Source: Psychrobacter sp. (GTDB lineage Bacteria > Pseudomonadota > Gammaproteobacteria > Pseudomonadales > Moraxellaceae). Taken from it: 5,931 bases of DNA. The notes beneath the pieces are model-generated. The model had not been told where the DNA came from. It did not search any database and saw only the letters and a program-made list of their open reading frames with translations. Shown piece after piece: positions 1 to 5,931 of the stretch. Location of the stretch: the NCBI GenBank assembly GCA_029264635.1, contig JARIAA010000108.1:1-5931 (forward strand), in the 5' to 3' direction. A program made the position numbers and the translations under genes. Numbering within the stretch: the first letter of the stretch is position 1; each line of letters opens with the position of its first letter.

Positions 1-1281
1 AATCAGCAGCTTGAGATGACTGGTAAACCACCCGTTGTCTATTTGCTAGCAGGTCTGCAAGGGTCGGGTAAAACCACCACGGCTGGTAAATTTGCAAAGT
101 TTTTACAAGAGCGCCATAAGAAAAAAGTCATGCTGGTCTCAGCTGACGTTTACCGTCCAGCGGCGATTGCTCAGCTTGAGCAAGTGGCAGGTCAGGTGAA
201 TGCTAAGTTTGTGCAATCAAGCACGGATGAAAATCCCATTGATATCGCACGGCGTGCTATCGAAGAGGCTAAGATTCAATATCAAGATATTTTGATTATT
301 GATACGGCTGGGCGTCTGCACATAGATGATACCATGATGGATGAGATTAAAGCGTTAACCGCTGCAGTCAATCCTTCTGAAACTCTATTCGTGGTCGATG
401 CCATGACTGGTCAAGATGCGGCCAATACGGCAAAGGCTTTTAATGATGCCTTGCCATTGACAGGGGTTATCTTAACCAAAACGGATGGTGATGCTCGTGG
501 CGGTGCAGCGCTTTCTGTACGTGCAATCACTGGCAAGCCAATCAAATTTTTAGGTCGCGGTGAGAAGTTAGACGAGCTAGAGTTGTTCCATCCTGAGCGT
601 ATCGCGCAGCGTATCCTTGGTATGGGTGACGTCTTAAGCCTAGTCGAAGAAGTCGAACAAAAGATCGACCGTGACAAAGCTGAAAAAATGGCGAAAAAGA
701 TGCAAAATGGCGGCGAGTTCGACCTCGAGGATCTGTTGACCCAGTTTCAGCAAATGAAAAACATGGGCGGCATGGCAGGATTCCTCGATAAAATGCCAGG
801 CATGGGCGGCTCAGATATGCAAAAAGCCGTTCAAGATGCTAAGCCTGAAGAAAAGGTACGTGAGATGGAAGCCTTGATTAATTCTATGACCCCATTTGAG
901 CGTCAAAATCCCGATAAAATTAACCCAAGCCGTTAGCGCCGTATTGCTGCAGGCTCTGGTCGTGAGATTCAAGATGTCAACCGCTTGCTTAAGCAGCACA
1001 AGCAAATGGCAAAAATGATGAAAATGATTTCAAAGCCTGAAGGCATCAGTAAAATGATGAAGTCTATGCAAGGGTTAATGGGCGGTGGTGGCGGAGCTGG
1101 GGGCGGTGGTCCATTATTTGGTAGCGGTGCTCAGCAAGGCGGCGCTAAAGATGTCAACCCGCAGCAACTAGCGAAGCAAATGGGACTTGATCCTAACAAT
1201 ATGCCAAGTGCAGAAGACATGCAAAAGCAGATGCAAGAGATGCAAAACCAAGCGCCGAAAAATTTTAAAACGCGGTTTTAA
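1..1281 (+). pseudogene. ffh: Signal recognition particle GTPase Ffh, 5'-partial and interrupted by an in-frame TAG
   Basis: Ffh binds 4.5S RNA and signal sequences of nascent inner-membrane proteins, then docks with FtsY at the membrane in a GTP-dependent step. The frame is open from base 1; roughly the first 90 residues (N domain) lie outside the window. In window codon numbering the G domain shows the P-loop GLQGSGKTT (18-26), DVYRPAA (49-55), DTAGR (101-105), TKTDGDARGG (159-168) and GRGEK (185-189). The Met-rich M domain starts near codon 230. Codon 312 (934-936) is TAG where the family has Lys in the SRKRRIA motif. The same frame then continues with RRIAAGSGREIQDVNRLLKQ, the SRP RNA-binding region, a Met-rich stretch, a Gly run (codons 361-370) and a Gln/Met-rich tail ending at TAA 1279-1281. 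Read as written, the product lacks the RNA-binding half of the M domain. Family identity is certain. Whether the gene is truly broken or carries a sequence error is open. A short downstream frame opening at TTG 985 is only the continuation of this gene. Confidence 0.93.
934..936 (+). other. Premature amber codon inside ffh
   Basis: TAG falls between the codons for Asn-Pro-Ser-Arg and Arg-Arg-Ile-Ala-Ala-Gly. The residue expected here in Ffh proteins is Lys, and AAG to TAG is a single A-to-T change. Both sides are in the same frame, so no indel is involved. TAG also ends tsaB (2222-2224) and the 79-residue gene (4396-4398), so nothing in the window suggests that this organism reads TAG as sense. 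Loss of full-length Ffh would be expected to be lethal unless the codon is suppressed, another ffh copy exists, or the base call is wrong. Confidence 0.9.
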
Positions 1282-1312
1282 CTCGTAGCTGATGAGTAAT
1301 TATTGACCCATG

Positions 1313-1346
1313 AAAACCCCAAAGCCAGATAGTTTTGGGGTTTTTT
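1313..1346 (+). terminator. Rho-independent terminator after ffh
   Basis: A near-perfect hairpin lies 31 bases after the ffh stop. The left arm (1313-1325) pairs with the right arm (1332-1344) over 13 positions with one G-U wobble around a 6-base loop, and the core is four C-G pairs. The right arm runs into six Ts (1341-1346). The As at the base of the left arm pair with the T run, so the hairpin could also act on transcripts from the opposite strand, although no minus-strand gene is seen nearby. It separates ffh from tsaB. Confidence 0.9.
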
Positions 1347-1424
1347 ATGGATATAACGTTTAGATGGACTTTGATGGATAAAGTATGAAAAACGTAGAAA
1401 GTAATAAAAATCGCTTACCCTAAA

Positions 1425-1433
1425 TGCTATGAT
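1425..1433 (+). promoter_or_regulatory. Possible extended -10 promoter for tsaB
   Basis: TGCTATGAT matches an extended -10 element (TGn followed by TATGAT, one mismatch from TATAAT). It lies after the ffh terminator and about 77 bases before the tsaB ATG. No good -35 box is present at 16-18 bases upstream, where the sequence is A-rich; the TG extension could compensate. Transcription would begin near 1440 and give an AT-rich leader of about 70 bases. Position and motif are seen; promoter function is inferred. Confidence 0.4.
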
Positions 1434-1510
1434 AGGCGCTTTTATAAAGCCCGTGCTTTTTTATAAACCCAGTATTTTTTGTAAGGCCAAGCGTACCAGC
1501 AGAGGTTGTC

Positions 1511-2224
1511 ATGTTTTTAGCAATGGATACCGTATTTGATCAGTGCTCAATCGCCGTTTTAGATGCGAGCGGCCAAGTGATATCAAGTCATACTGAGACG
1601 GGTAAGCGTCAGCAGACTCAGCAAATTTTACCGATGATTGATGCTGCCCTGTCCGAAAGCCAGCTCAAACTGGCGGATGTACAGGCATTGATATTTAACC
1701 GTGGTCCTGGCGCATTTAGTGGCATTCGGATTAATACGGCGGTGGTACAAGCGTTATCAGTGGCACATGACCTGCCTTGTGTGGGAGTTTCGAGCCTGCA
1801 AGCGATTGCGCAGCGTGCTTATCAGCAATATGGGTTGACGCATGTATATAGCGCGCTTGACGCACGCATGCAGCAGGTTTACTTTGGCCAATATGGCATA
1901 CAAGATAATGAGTCATCAGATCAACCGTCAAACCATGCTGTCATGCAGCCTGTGTTAGTCAATGAGGAAGAGAGCACCGAGCAGCTGCTGGACTATGACA
2001 GCCAAACAGTATTGAATATTCCTATCGTTGGTAATGGCGCGCCGCTATTAACAGTACACGATGGGCAGATATGCTATGAAGATGTCTGGCCAGATGCGAC
2101 AGTGATTGGACAATTGGGGATTGCACAGTTCATAGCGTCTGGCGGTACTGATGCGGCGCATGCGCTGCCAAAGTATTTGCGTAATCAAGCATGGAAAACG
2201 TTAAAGGAACAAGGTAAAACCTAG
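1511..2224 (+). CDS. tsaB: tRNA t6A37 threonylcarbamoyltransferase complex subunit TsaB
   Basis: TsaB (YeaZ) is the non-catalytic partner of TsaD. With TsaE they transfer the threonylcarbamoyl group made by TsaC to A37 of ANN-decoding tRNAs in the cytoplasm. The 237-residue length is typical (E. coli protein about 231). The N-terminus MFLAMDTVFDQCSIAV is the first strand of the ASKHA fold; an RGPGAFSGIRI motif lies at 64-74, followed by an ALDARMQQVYF segment of the kind conserved in TsaB. The C-terminus PKYLRNQAWK resembles the E. coli ending PVYLRNNVAWK. The ATG is preceded by AGAGG (1501-1505) at a 5-base spacing. The gene is first after the ffh terminator and ends in TAG. A stretch around residues 130-170 looks variable and acidic compared with E. 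coli. Confidence 0.95.
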   Translation: MFLAMDTVFDQCSIAVLDASGQVISSHTETGKRQQTQQILPMIDAALSESQLKLADVQALIFNRGPGAFSGIRINTAVVQALSVAHDLPCVGVSSLQAIAQRAYQQYGLTHVYSALDARMQQVYFGQYGIQDNESSDQPSNHAVMQPVLVNEEESTEQLLDYDSQTVLNIPIVGNGAPLLTVHDGQICYEDVWPDATVIGQLGIAQFIASGGTDAAHALPKYLRNQAWKTLKEQGKT

Positions 2225-2325
2225 TCCTTAATACAGCAGCAGGGTATCTGGTTTAAAGTAAATCAACCATAGAAAAGCAACGACAACACAGGACAGCCGT
2301 TAGGTCTATTTTTAGGAAAACAATT
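2225..2325 (+). other. Spacer between tsaB and uppP
   Basis: This 101-base spacer contains no terminator-like hairpin with a T run and no convincing -35/-10 pair. A short inverted repeat (TGGTT at 2249-2253, AACCA at 2265-2269) is too small to call. AGGA at 2314-2317 is the ribosome binding site of uppP. The spacer is long enough to hold a promoter I cannot recognise. Confidence 0.5.
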
Positions 2326-3168
2326 GTGGATATACTCTTATTAATTCAAGCGGTCGTCATGGGTATCGTTGAAGGGATCACTGAGTTTTTACCCATCTCC
2401 AGCACAGGCTACTTAATTTTATCAGCTGATATAATGGGCTTTTGGACAAAAGATAAAGTTGATCTGTTCATTGTCGTGGTTCAGCTGGGCGCTATTTTAG
2501 CGGTTATTTATGACTATTGGGGTAGACTCTGGCAGGCGCTGTTGGGGCTACTCACGGGTAAAGCAGAAGGCATGAGCAATCCAAGGCAGCTAGGTCTGAG
2601 TCTGATTGTGGCCACAATTCCAGTTATGCTCGTCGGTTTTACCTTTGCTGACGAAATCAAAACCTATTTATTTAATCCTATGATTGTCGCGATTATGCTG
2701 ATTGTAGGTGGTTTGCTGATATTCTATGTAGAAAAACGTCCAAAAACGATTATCGCTAAAGAGGCTGAAGAGGTCAGTCTAAAAACGGCACTCATGATTG
2801 GTCTGTTTCAGTGTTTGGCACTGATACCAGGCACGTCACGCTCAGGCGCTACTATTATTGGTGCCCTTTGGCTTGGCGTCTCACGTAAAGCTTCAGCAGA
2901 GTTTTCATTCTTTTTGGGTATTCCTGTCATCGTCGGCGCAGCAATGTTAGATTTGCTCAAGCACGGTGATGTATTGACCAGTAGCGAAGACTGGTTGGTA
3001 TTGGGCGTCGGTACAGTTGTGTCCTTTATTGTCGCGCTATTATGTATCCGCTGGTTAGTAGCATGGGTGAGTCGCCGCGACTTTACGATTTTTGCATGGC
3101 TACGCATTATTACAGGCGTGGTGGTATTGTTAGCGTCTTGGTTGTTTGGCTATCAGATGGCAGGCTAA
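2326..3168 (+). CDS. uppP: Undecaprenyl-diphosphatase UppP (BacA family)
   Basis: This inner-membrane enzyme removes a phosphate from undecaprenyl pyrophosphate, recycling the lipid carrier for peptidoglycan and other surface polymers; overexpression of the family gives bacitracin resistance. The protein has 280 residues (E. coli 273) and is strongly hydrophobic throughout, consistent with the polytopic BacA fold. The first signature, EGITEFLPISSTGY, covers residues 16-29, with Glu16 and Glu20 matching E. coli Glu17 and Glu21. The second, PGTSRSGATI, covers 168-177, with Arg172 matching Arg174. Residue 29 is Tyr where E. coli has His30 of the active site, which is noteworthy. The start is GTG at 2326, supported by AGGA (2314-2317) 8 bases upstream and by alignment of the N-terminus with the family. 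No in-frame ATG fits better. Confidence 0.95.
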   Translation: MDILLLIQAVVMGIVEGITEFLPISSTGYLILSADIMGFWTKDKVDLFIVVVQLGAILAVIYDYWGRLWQALLGLLTGKAEGMSNPRQLGLSLIVATIPVMLVGFTFADEIKTYLFNPMIVAIMLIVGGLLIFYVEKRPKTIIAKEAEEVSLKTALMIGLFQCLALIPGTSRSGATIIGALWLGVSRKASAEFSFFLGIPVIVGAAMLDLLKHGDVLTSSEDWLVLGVGTVVSFIVALLCIRWLVAWVSRRDFTIFAWLRIITGVVVLLASWLFGYQMAG

Positions 3169-3204
3169 CTTTGCAGATGGTTTTACTGGATTTGTAGATA
3201 ACGT

Positions 3205-3210
3205 AAAGGA
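3205..3210 (+). promoter_or_regulatory. Ribosome binding site that sets the rsmJ start
   Basis: AAAGGA directly abuts the ATG at 3211, leaving no spacer, but lies 9 bases before the in-frame ATG at 3220. The second ATG is therefore the likely start. Confidence 0.7.
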
Positions 3211-3219
3211 ATGGCTTTT

Positions 3220-4116
3220 ATGAGCGCCTGGCACCCAGAACTTAAAGAGGCTACTGCCTTACTGCATTGCCAGCTATGCTATGTTAGCGAGTCGCAGCAA
3301 GCCCAGATTGAGTGCTTGCAGATGTTGATAACGGAACATGAACTACCCATCGTTTTAAATACCGAGCTCATTAGTGATAAACTTAATCAAAAACGCCGCC
3401 AGCAGTTAAGTCAGCTGTCTTCTGAGCCTATTTTACTGCTGGATGATAAAGATAGGCTATCATGGCTGAGTAATGGACTAAGTGTCTCGCAAGAATGGGA
3501 TAAGTTACAACGCCGCGTGGTGAGTGCTGGGCGTAAATCTGAGTTGTTATTACAAGCAGCAAAAGTGAGTGCAGGTAGCCATGTCATTGACGCGACCGCA
3601 GGCTTTGGTCATGATAGTCTGATATTAGCCAGCACAGGCGCGCAAGTCACGATGCTAGAGCAGCAACCCTTGATGGCCCTGCTCTTGTTAGCAGAGCAGC
3701 AGCGTATGAGTGCCTTGCCTAATTGGCAAAAGCTCATGACGCGTCTAAATATCATCAATATCGATGCGATGAGCTATTTTGCAACCTTACAAGCTAAGTC
3801 GATAAATGCTACTAAAGACATAGAGGTCATCTATTTAGATCCGATGTTTCCAGAGGGTAGCTATCAAGATAGTAAGACGGGCAAAGGGGCTAAAGTGGGC
3901 AAGCATATGCAAGCGTTGCATCAGTTGGCCCGCCCACCAAGCGCAGACGAAGAGCGGCAATTGCTACAGAGTGCGCAAGCCGTGGTCAGTCGAAACATAC
4001 AAAAACAAGGCCGCGTCGTCGTGAAGCGTCCGCAGTTTGCGCCGTTACTGGCTCAGCAACAACCAAGTGAGAGCTGGCACAATGAAGCAGTACGCTTTGA
4101 CGGTTATTTCGTCTGA
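3220..4116 (+). CDS. rsmJ: 16S rRNA (guanine1516-N2)-methyltransferase RsmJ
   Basis: RsmJ (YhiQ) methylates the N2 of G1516 in 16S rRNA using S-adenosylmethionine. With the ATG at 3220 the protein has 298 residues, longer than the roughly 250 of E. coli; the extra length is in the N-terminal part and in short loops. Numbered from this start, the SAM-binding motif DATAGFGHD is at 124-132, the acidic MLEQQP that should hold the ribose is near 145-150, the catalytic-type motif YLDPMFP is at 205-211, and the family motif VVKRPQFAPLL runs from 267. The order and wording match the E. coli motifs DATAGLGRD, YLDPMFP and VVKRPDYAPPL. An earlier in-frame ATG at 3211 would add three residues but has no room for the ribosome binding site. 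The gene ends with a double stop, TGATAA. It follows uppP after 51 bases without a terminator. Confidence 0.92.
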   Translation: MSAWHPELKEATALLHCQLCYVSESQQAQIECLQMLITEHELPIVLNTELISDKLNQKRRQQLSQLSSEPILLLDDKDRLSWLSNGLSVSQEWDKLQRRVVSAGRKSELLLQAAKVSAGSHVIDATAGFGHDSLILASTGAQVTMLEQQPLMALLLLAEQQRMSALPNWQKLMTRLNIINIDAMSYFATLQAKSINATKDIEVIYLDPMFPEGSYQDSKTGKGAKVGKHMQALHQLARPPSADEERQLLQSAQAVVSRNIQKQGRVVVKRPQFAPLLAQQQPSESWHNEAVRFDGYFV

Positions 4117-4158
4117 TAATCATAAATGAGCTTAGCGTTATTAGAGTGGGGATAATGG

Positions 4159-4398
4159 ATGTCAACGATAGTTATTTGGGTCATGGGTGCGATTTTATTA
4201 TTGATCAATATTATGCTGCGTACTCGACTATTAAGGTTGGAGGCGCGGCTAAAAGAGCTGAGCAATCCACAAGAGCAGTTAGCTTTTTTACGTCAGCAAG
4301 CGGCACAAAAAGATAAAATCCCTGCGATTAAAGCCTTACGCAAACAATATCCTGAGCTGTCGCTAATCGAGGCAAATCAATTGTGGCAACAAATATAG
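4159..4398 (+). CDS. Small single-pass membrane protein with an L7/L12 C-terminal-like tail
   Basis: I do not recognise a named family for this 79-residue protein. Residues 4-20 form one hydrophobic segment, followed by Arg-rich positive charge (RTRLLRLEARLK), which predicts a membrane anchor with the rest in the cytoplasm. Residues 22-50 look like an amphipathic or short coiled-coil helix rich in Leu, Glu and Gln. Residues 52-79 (KIPAIKALRKQYPELSLIEA and onward) resemble the helix-turn-helix end of ribosomal protein L7/L12 (KIAVIKAVREATGLGLKEAK), a motif found at the tail of several small bacterial membrane proteins. GGGGA at 4148-4152 gives a 6-base spacing to the ATG. An ATG at 4155 lies in another frame. 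The gene sits 42 bases after rsmJ and 13 before ubiA, so it is probably cotranscribed. Coding status is well supported; function is unknown. Confidence 0.8.
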   Translation: MSTIVIWVMGAILLLINIMLRTRLLRLEARLKELSNPQEQLAFLRQQAAQKDKIPAIKALRKQYPELSLIEANQLWQQI

Positions 4399-4411
4399 AG
4401 ACCATCGTGTA

Positions 4412-5350
4412 ATGATACAGACTCGTTTATCCTTAACGCCCAAAGAAAAACTCCATGCTTATATGCAACTGACACGCTTCGATAAGCCTGTGGGTATCGA
4501 GCTATTACTATGGCCAACATTATGGGGCGTCATGCTGGCCGCGATGGGGCAAGCACAGCAGCAAGGGGCAACGGCGGGTCTGCCAAGTCTCAAAATTTTT
4601 GTGATCTTCGCTATTGGGGCGATATTGATGCGGGCAGCAGGCTGTGCAATTAATGACTTCGCTGATCGTAAAGTAGATGGTCATGTGACCCGCACCAAAG
4701 GACGCCCTTTAGCAGATGGACGCTTATCTGGCAAAGAAGCCATCGCCGCTTTTTTAGTGTTGGTCTTATTAAGTGCAAGCTTACTGTTTTTCTTGCCCGT
4801 TAAGGTGTTTTATTGGTCGCTTGGCGCTGTTATATTGGCGTTCATTTATCCCTTTATGAAGCGCTTTACGCATATGCCACAAGTGTTTTTGGCCGCCGCT
4901 TTTGGTTGGGCGATACCGATGGCTTATGTGGCGGTGCAAGGCGCGCCTGATATTTGGTGCTGGCTGTTGTTCATCGCCTATATGTGCTGGACAGTGGCTT
5001 ACGATACGCAGTACGCCATGGCTGATCGTGAAGATGATCTAAAGATAGGAGTCAAATCAACCGCAATATTATTTGGCCGCTACGATGTGGTTATTATTTC
5101 GATATTACAAACGGTGTTTTTGCTCATTATGGGCGTGGTCATGTGGCATTACTTTACGCCAACGAGCTTAAGTATCACGCCAGTATTTGGGCTAGCATTA
5201 GTTGCTATGATGTTTGCCAAGCAAAACAGCGCTTGTGGCAGTCGTCAAGCTTTAGCGTGTTTTCAATCGTTTTTGGCCAACATATGGGTTGGACGTTACG
5301 TCTTTGCTCTCATAGCAGTTGCTTGTCTATGGACGACTTTTAATGGATAA
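4412..5350 (+). CDS. ubiA: 4-hydroxybenzoate octaprenyltransferase UbiA
   Basis: UbiA attaches the polyprenyl tail to 4-hydroxybenzoate, the first membrane step of ubiquinone synthesis. The 312-residue protein is polytopic and carries both Mg2+/diphosphate-binding Asp motifs of the family: NDFADRKVDGH (81-91; Asp82, Asp85, Asp89) and DTQYAMADREDD (198-209; Asp198, Asp205, Asp209). Other close matches to E. coli are LTRFDKPVG (20-28), LLLWPTLW (31-38), YPFMKRFTHMPQV (146-158) and KSTAILFGRYD (215-225). It is about 20 residues longer than E. coli UbiA (290), mainly through a Gln/Ala-rich loop at about 46-60 between the first two membrane helices. The start at 4412 fits the family N-terminus; the GAGA at 4398-4401, overlapping the previous stop, is a modest ribosome binding site. 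There is no ubiC next to it in the window. Its stop overlaps the start of the next gene. Confidence 0.96.
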   Translation: MIQTRLSLTPKEKLHAYMQLTRFDKPVGIELLLWPTLWGVMLAAMGQAQQQGATAGLPSLKIFVIFAIGAILMRAAGCAINDFADRKVDGHVTRTKGRPLADGRLSGKEAIAAFLVLVLLSASLLFFLPVKVFYWSLGAVILAFIYPFMKRFTHMPQVFLAAAFGWAIPMAYVAVQGAPDIWCWLLFIAYMCWTVAYDTQYAMADREDDLKIGVKSTAILFGRYDVVIISILQTVFLLIMGVVMWHYFTPTSLSITPVFGLALVAMMFAKQNSACGSRQALACFQSFLANIWVGRYVFALIAVACLWTTFNG

Positions 5351-5931
5351 ATTCAATAAGTTTTCGAAAATAAAGGCAAAAAAACCGCCAGATATATCCA
5401 CAGCTGATTATCAAGCAAAGCTGGCTGAGCATGGTTTGACACGCGCGCAAGTTATCGCGACCGAGCGTAAATTGGCGAAGTTTGCCAATACCATGGATTC
5501 ATTGGTCCGTATTCCGTTTACTAAACAAGGGATGGGCGTCGATGCGGCGCTCTCCACCATCCCGTTAGCTGGTGATTTGGCAGGACTTGCATTGACCAGC
5601 TATGCGTTTGTGCTGGGCCGTCAGCTGGGCGTGCCAGCACACAAAATGACGCCAGCGGTCAGATTGGCGCTCATTGATATGGTGGTTGGCATCGTACCTG
5701 GTATTGGGACGCTGCTTGATATCTTTATACGTCCTAGCCGTAAAACCTTAGTCATCGTACATCAGCACTTACACGATGAGTACGGTATCACCGAAACCAT
5801 ACATATGGATCGGCCGTTTCTACATCAATCATTAGAAGACAAGCAGCAAAAAAGTCGTTTTTGGCGAATTCCAATCGTTGCATGGTGCTATCTGCATGTG
5901 CCTGATATATTAGGTCTAGTCGTTTTACTAT
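5343..5931 (+). CDS. DUF4112 family membrane protein, 3'-partial
   Basis: The frame from ATG 5343 stays open to the window edge, giving 196 codons plus one base. Residues 1-20 are Lys-rich. Residues 50-145 carry the DUF4112 pattern: MDSLVRIPFT (51-60), GVDAALSTIPLAGDLAGL (65-82), then a second related element, ALIDMVVGIVPGIGTLLDIF (109-128), followed by RPSRKTL (130-136). The two elements look like an internal pseudo-repeat, each with a hydrophobic turn around Pro and Gly, suggesting paired membrane or re-entrant helices. A further hydrophobic stretch, IPIVAWCYLHVPDILGLVVLL (176-196), runs to the window edge. The ATG lies inside the ubiA 3' end, so the genes overlap by 8 bases and translation is probably coupled. 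GGA at 5331-5333 is a weak ribosome binding site. No molecular function is established for this family that I can name. Confidence 0.82.
   Translation, partial: MDKFNKFSKIKAKKPPDISTADYQAKLAEHGLTRAQVIATERKLAKFANTMDSLVRIPFTKQGMGVDAALSTIPLAGDLAGLALTSYAFVLGRQLGVPAHKMTPAVRLALIDMVVGIVPGIGTLLDIFIRPSRKTLVIVHQHLHDEYGITETIHMDRPFLHQSLEDKQQKSRFWRIPIVAWCYLHVPDILGLVVLL

Noticed and set aside
934..936. TAG decoded as a nonstandard amino acid such as pyrrolysine or by a changed genetic code
   Set aside because: Two other genes in the window end normally in TAG, the site is a plain Lys in the family and not a catalytic position, and no recoding element is visible.
1081..1110. Gly-codon run in ffh as a repeat or slippage site
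   Set aside because: It encodes a Gly-rich linker in the C-terminal tail, uses mixed Gly codons and keeps the frame, so it needs no special explanation.
985..1281. Separate 98-residue gene starting at TTG 985
   Set aside because: It is in the same frame as ffh, reads as the C-terminal part of its M domain and has no ribosome binding site. It is the continuation of ffh beyond the TAG.
1385..1423. Twelve-codon frame (ATG to TAA) in the ffh-tsaB spacer
   Set aside because: It is too short, lies upstream of the likely promoter and has no family likeness or clear codon pattern. It does not look like a leader peptide with a run of one amino acid.
2249..2269. Inverted repeat TGGTT/AACCA between tsaB and uppP
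   Set aside because: The arms are only 5 bases with an 11-base gap and no T run; chance is the simplest reading.
2808..3107. Minus-strand open frame of 99 codons inside uppP
   Set aside because: It is a shadow of a well-supported gene on the + strand, with no ribosome binding site or recognisable product. The same holds for the other minus-strand frames at 411-677, 811-1005 and 1731-1931.
5143..5343. Alternative-frame 66-codon reading inside ubiA
   Set aside because: It overlaps the conserved C-terminal part of UbiA in another frame and resembles no family.

Overview
The window looks like chromosomal housekeeping DNA from a gammaproteobacterium of the Moraxellaceae, most like Psychrobacter. 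That placement rests on the protein sequences: Ffh has a long Met/Gly/Gln-rich tail, and the TsaB, UppP, RsmJ and UbiA proteins are all of proteobacterial type. It is my recognition, not a database result. All genes lie on the + strand, base composition looks even throughout, and I see no insertion sequence, phage gene, CRISPR array, tRNA or rRNA.

Layout: (1) 1-1281 is the 3' part of ffh, the GTPase of the signal recognition particle, with its N domain cut off by the window edge. Its reading frame is interrupted by an in-frame TAG at 934-936, inside the M domain and just before the 4.5S RNA-binding motif. The frame then continues unchanged to a normal end at 1281. (2) 1313-1346 is a strong intrinsic terminator that closes the ffh transcript. 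(3) 1347-1510 is an AT-rich spacer with a plausible extended -10 promoter at 1425-1433. (4) 1511-5931 is a run of codirectional genes: tsaB (t6A tRNA modification), uppP (undecaprenyl pyrophosphate phosphatase), rsmJ (16S rRNA methyltransferase), a 79-residue single-pass membrane protein, ubiA (ubiquinone synthesis), and a DUF4112 membrane protein that overlaps the ubiA stop and runs off the right edge.

The genes from tsaB to the DUF4112 gene have spacers of about 100, 51, 42, 13 and -8 bases and no clear terminator between them, so one long transcript is possible. The link is closest from rsmJ onward. Functionally they are a mix of core tasks (translation fidelity, lipid carrier recycling, quinone synthesis) rather than one pathway. 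UppP and UbiA both act on long-chain polyprenyl substrates in the inner membrane.

I see no new multi-gene system here. The main anomaly is the premature amber codon in an otherwise intact and normally essential ffh. Lesser points are a Tyr in place of the expected catalytic-site His in UppP, the start choice for RsmJ, and two poorly characterised membrane proteins next to ubiA.
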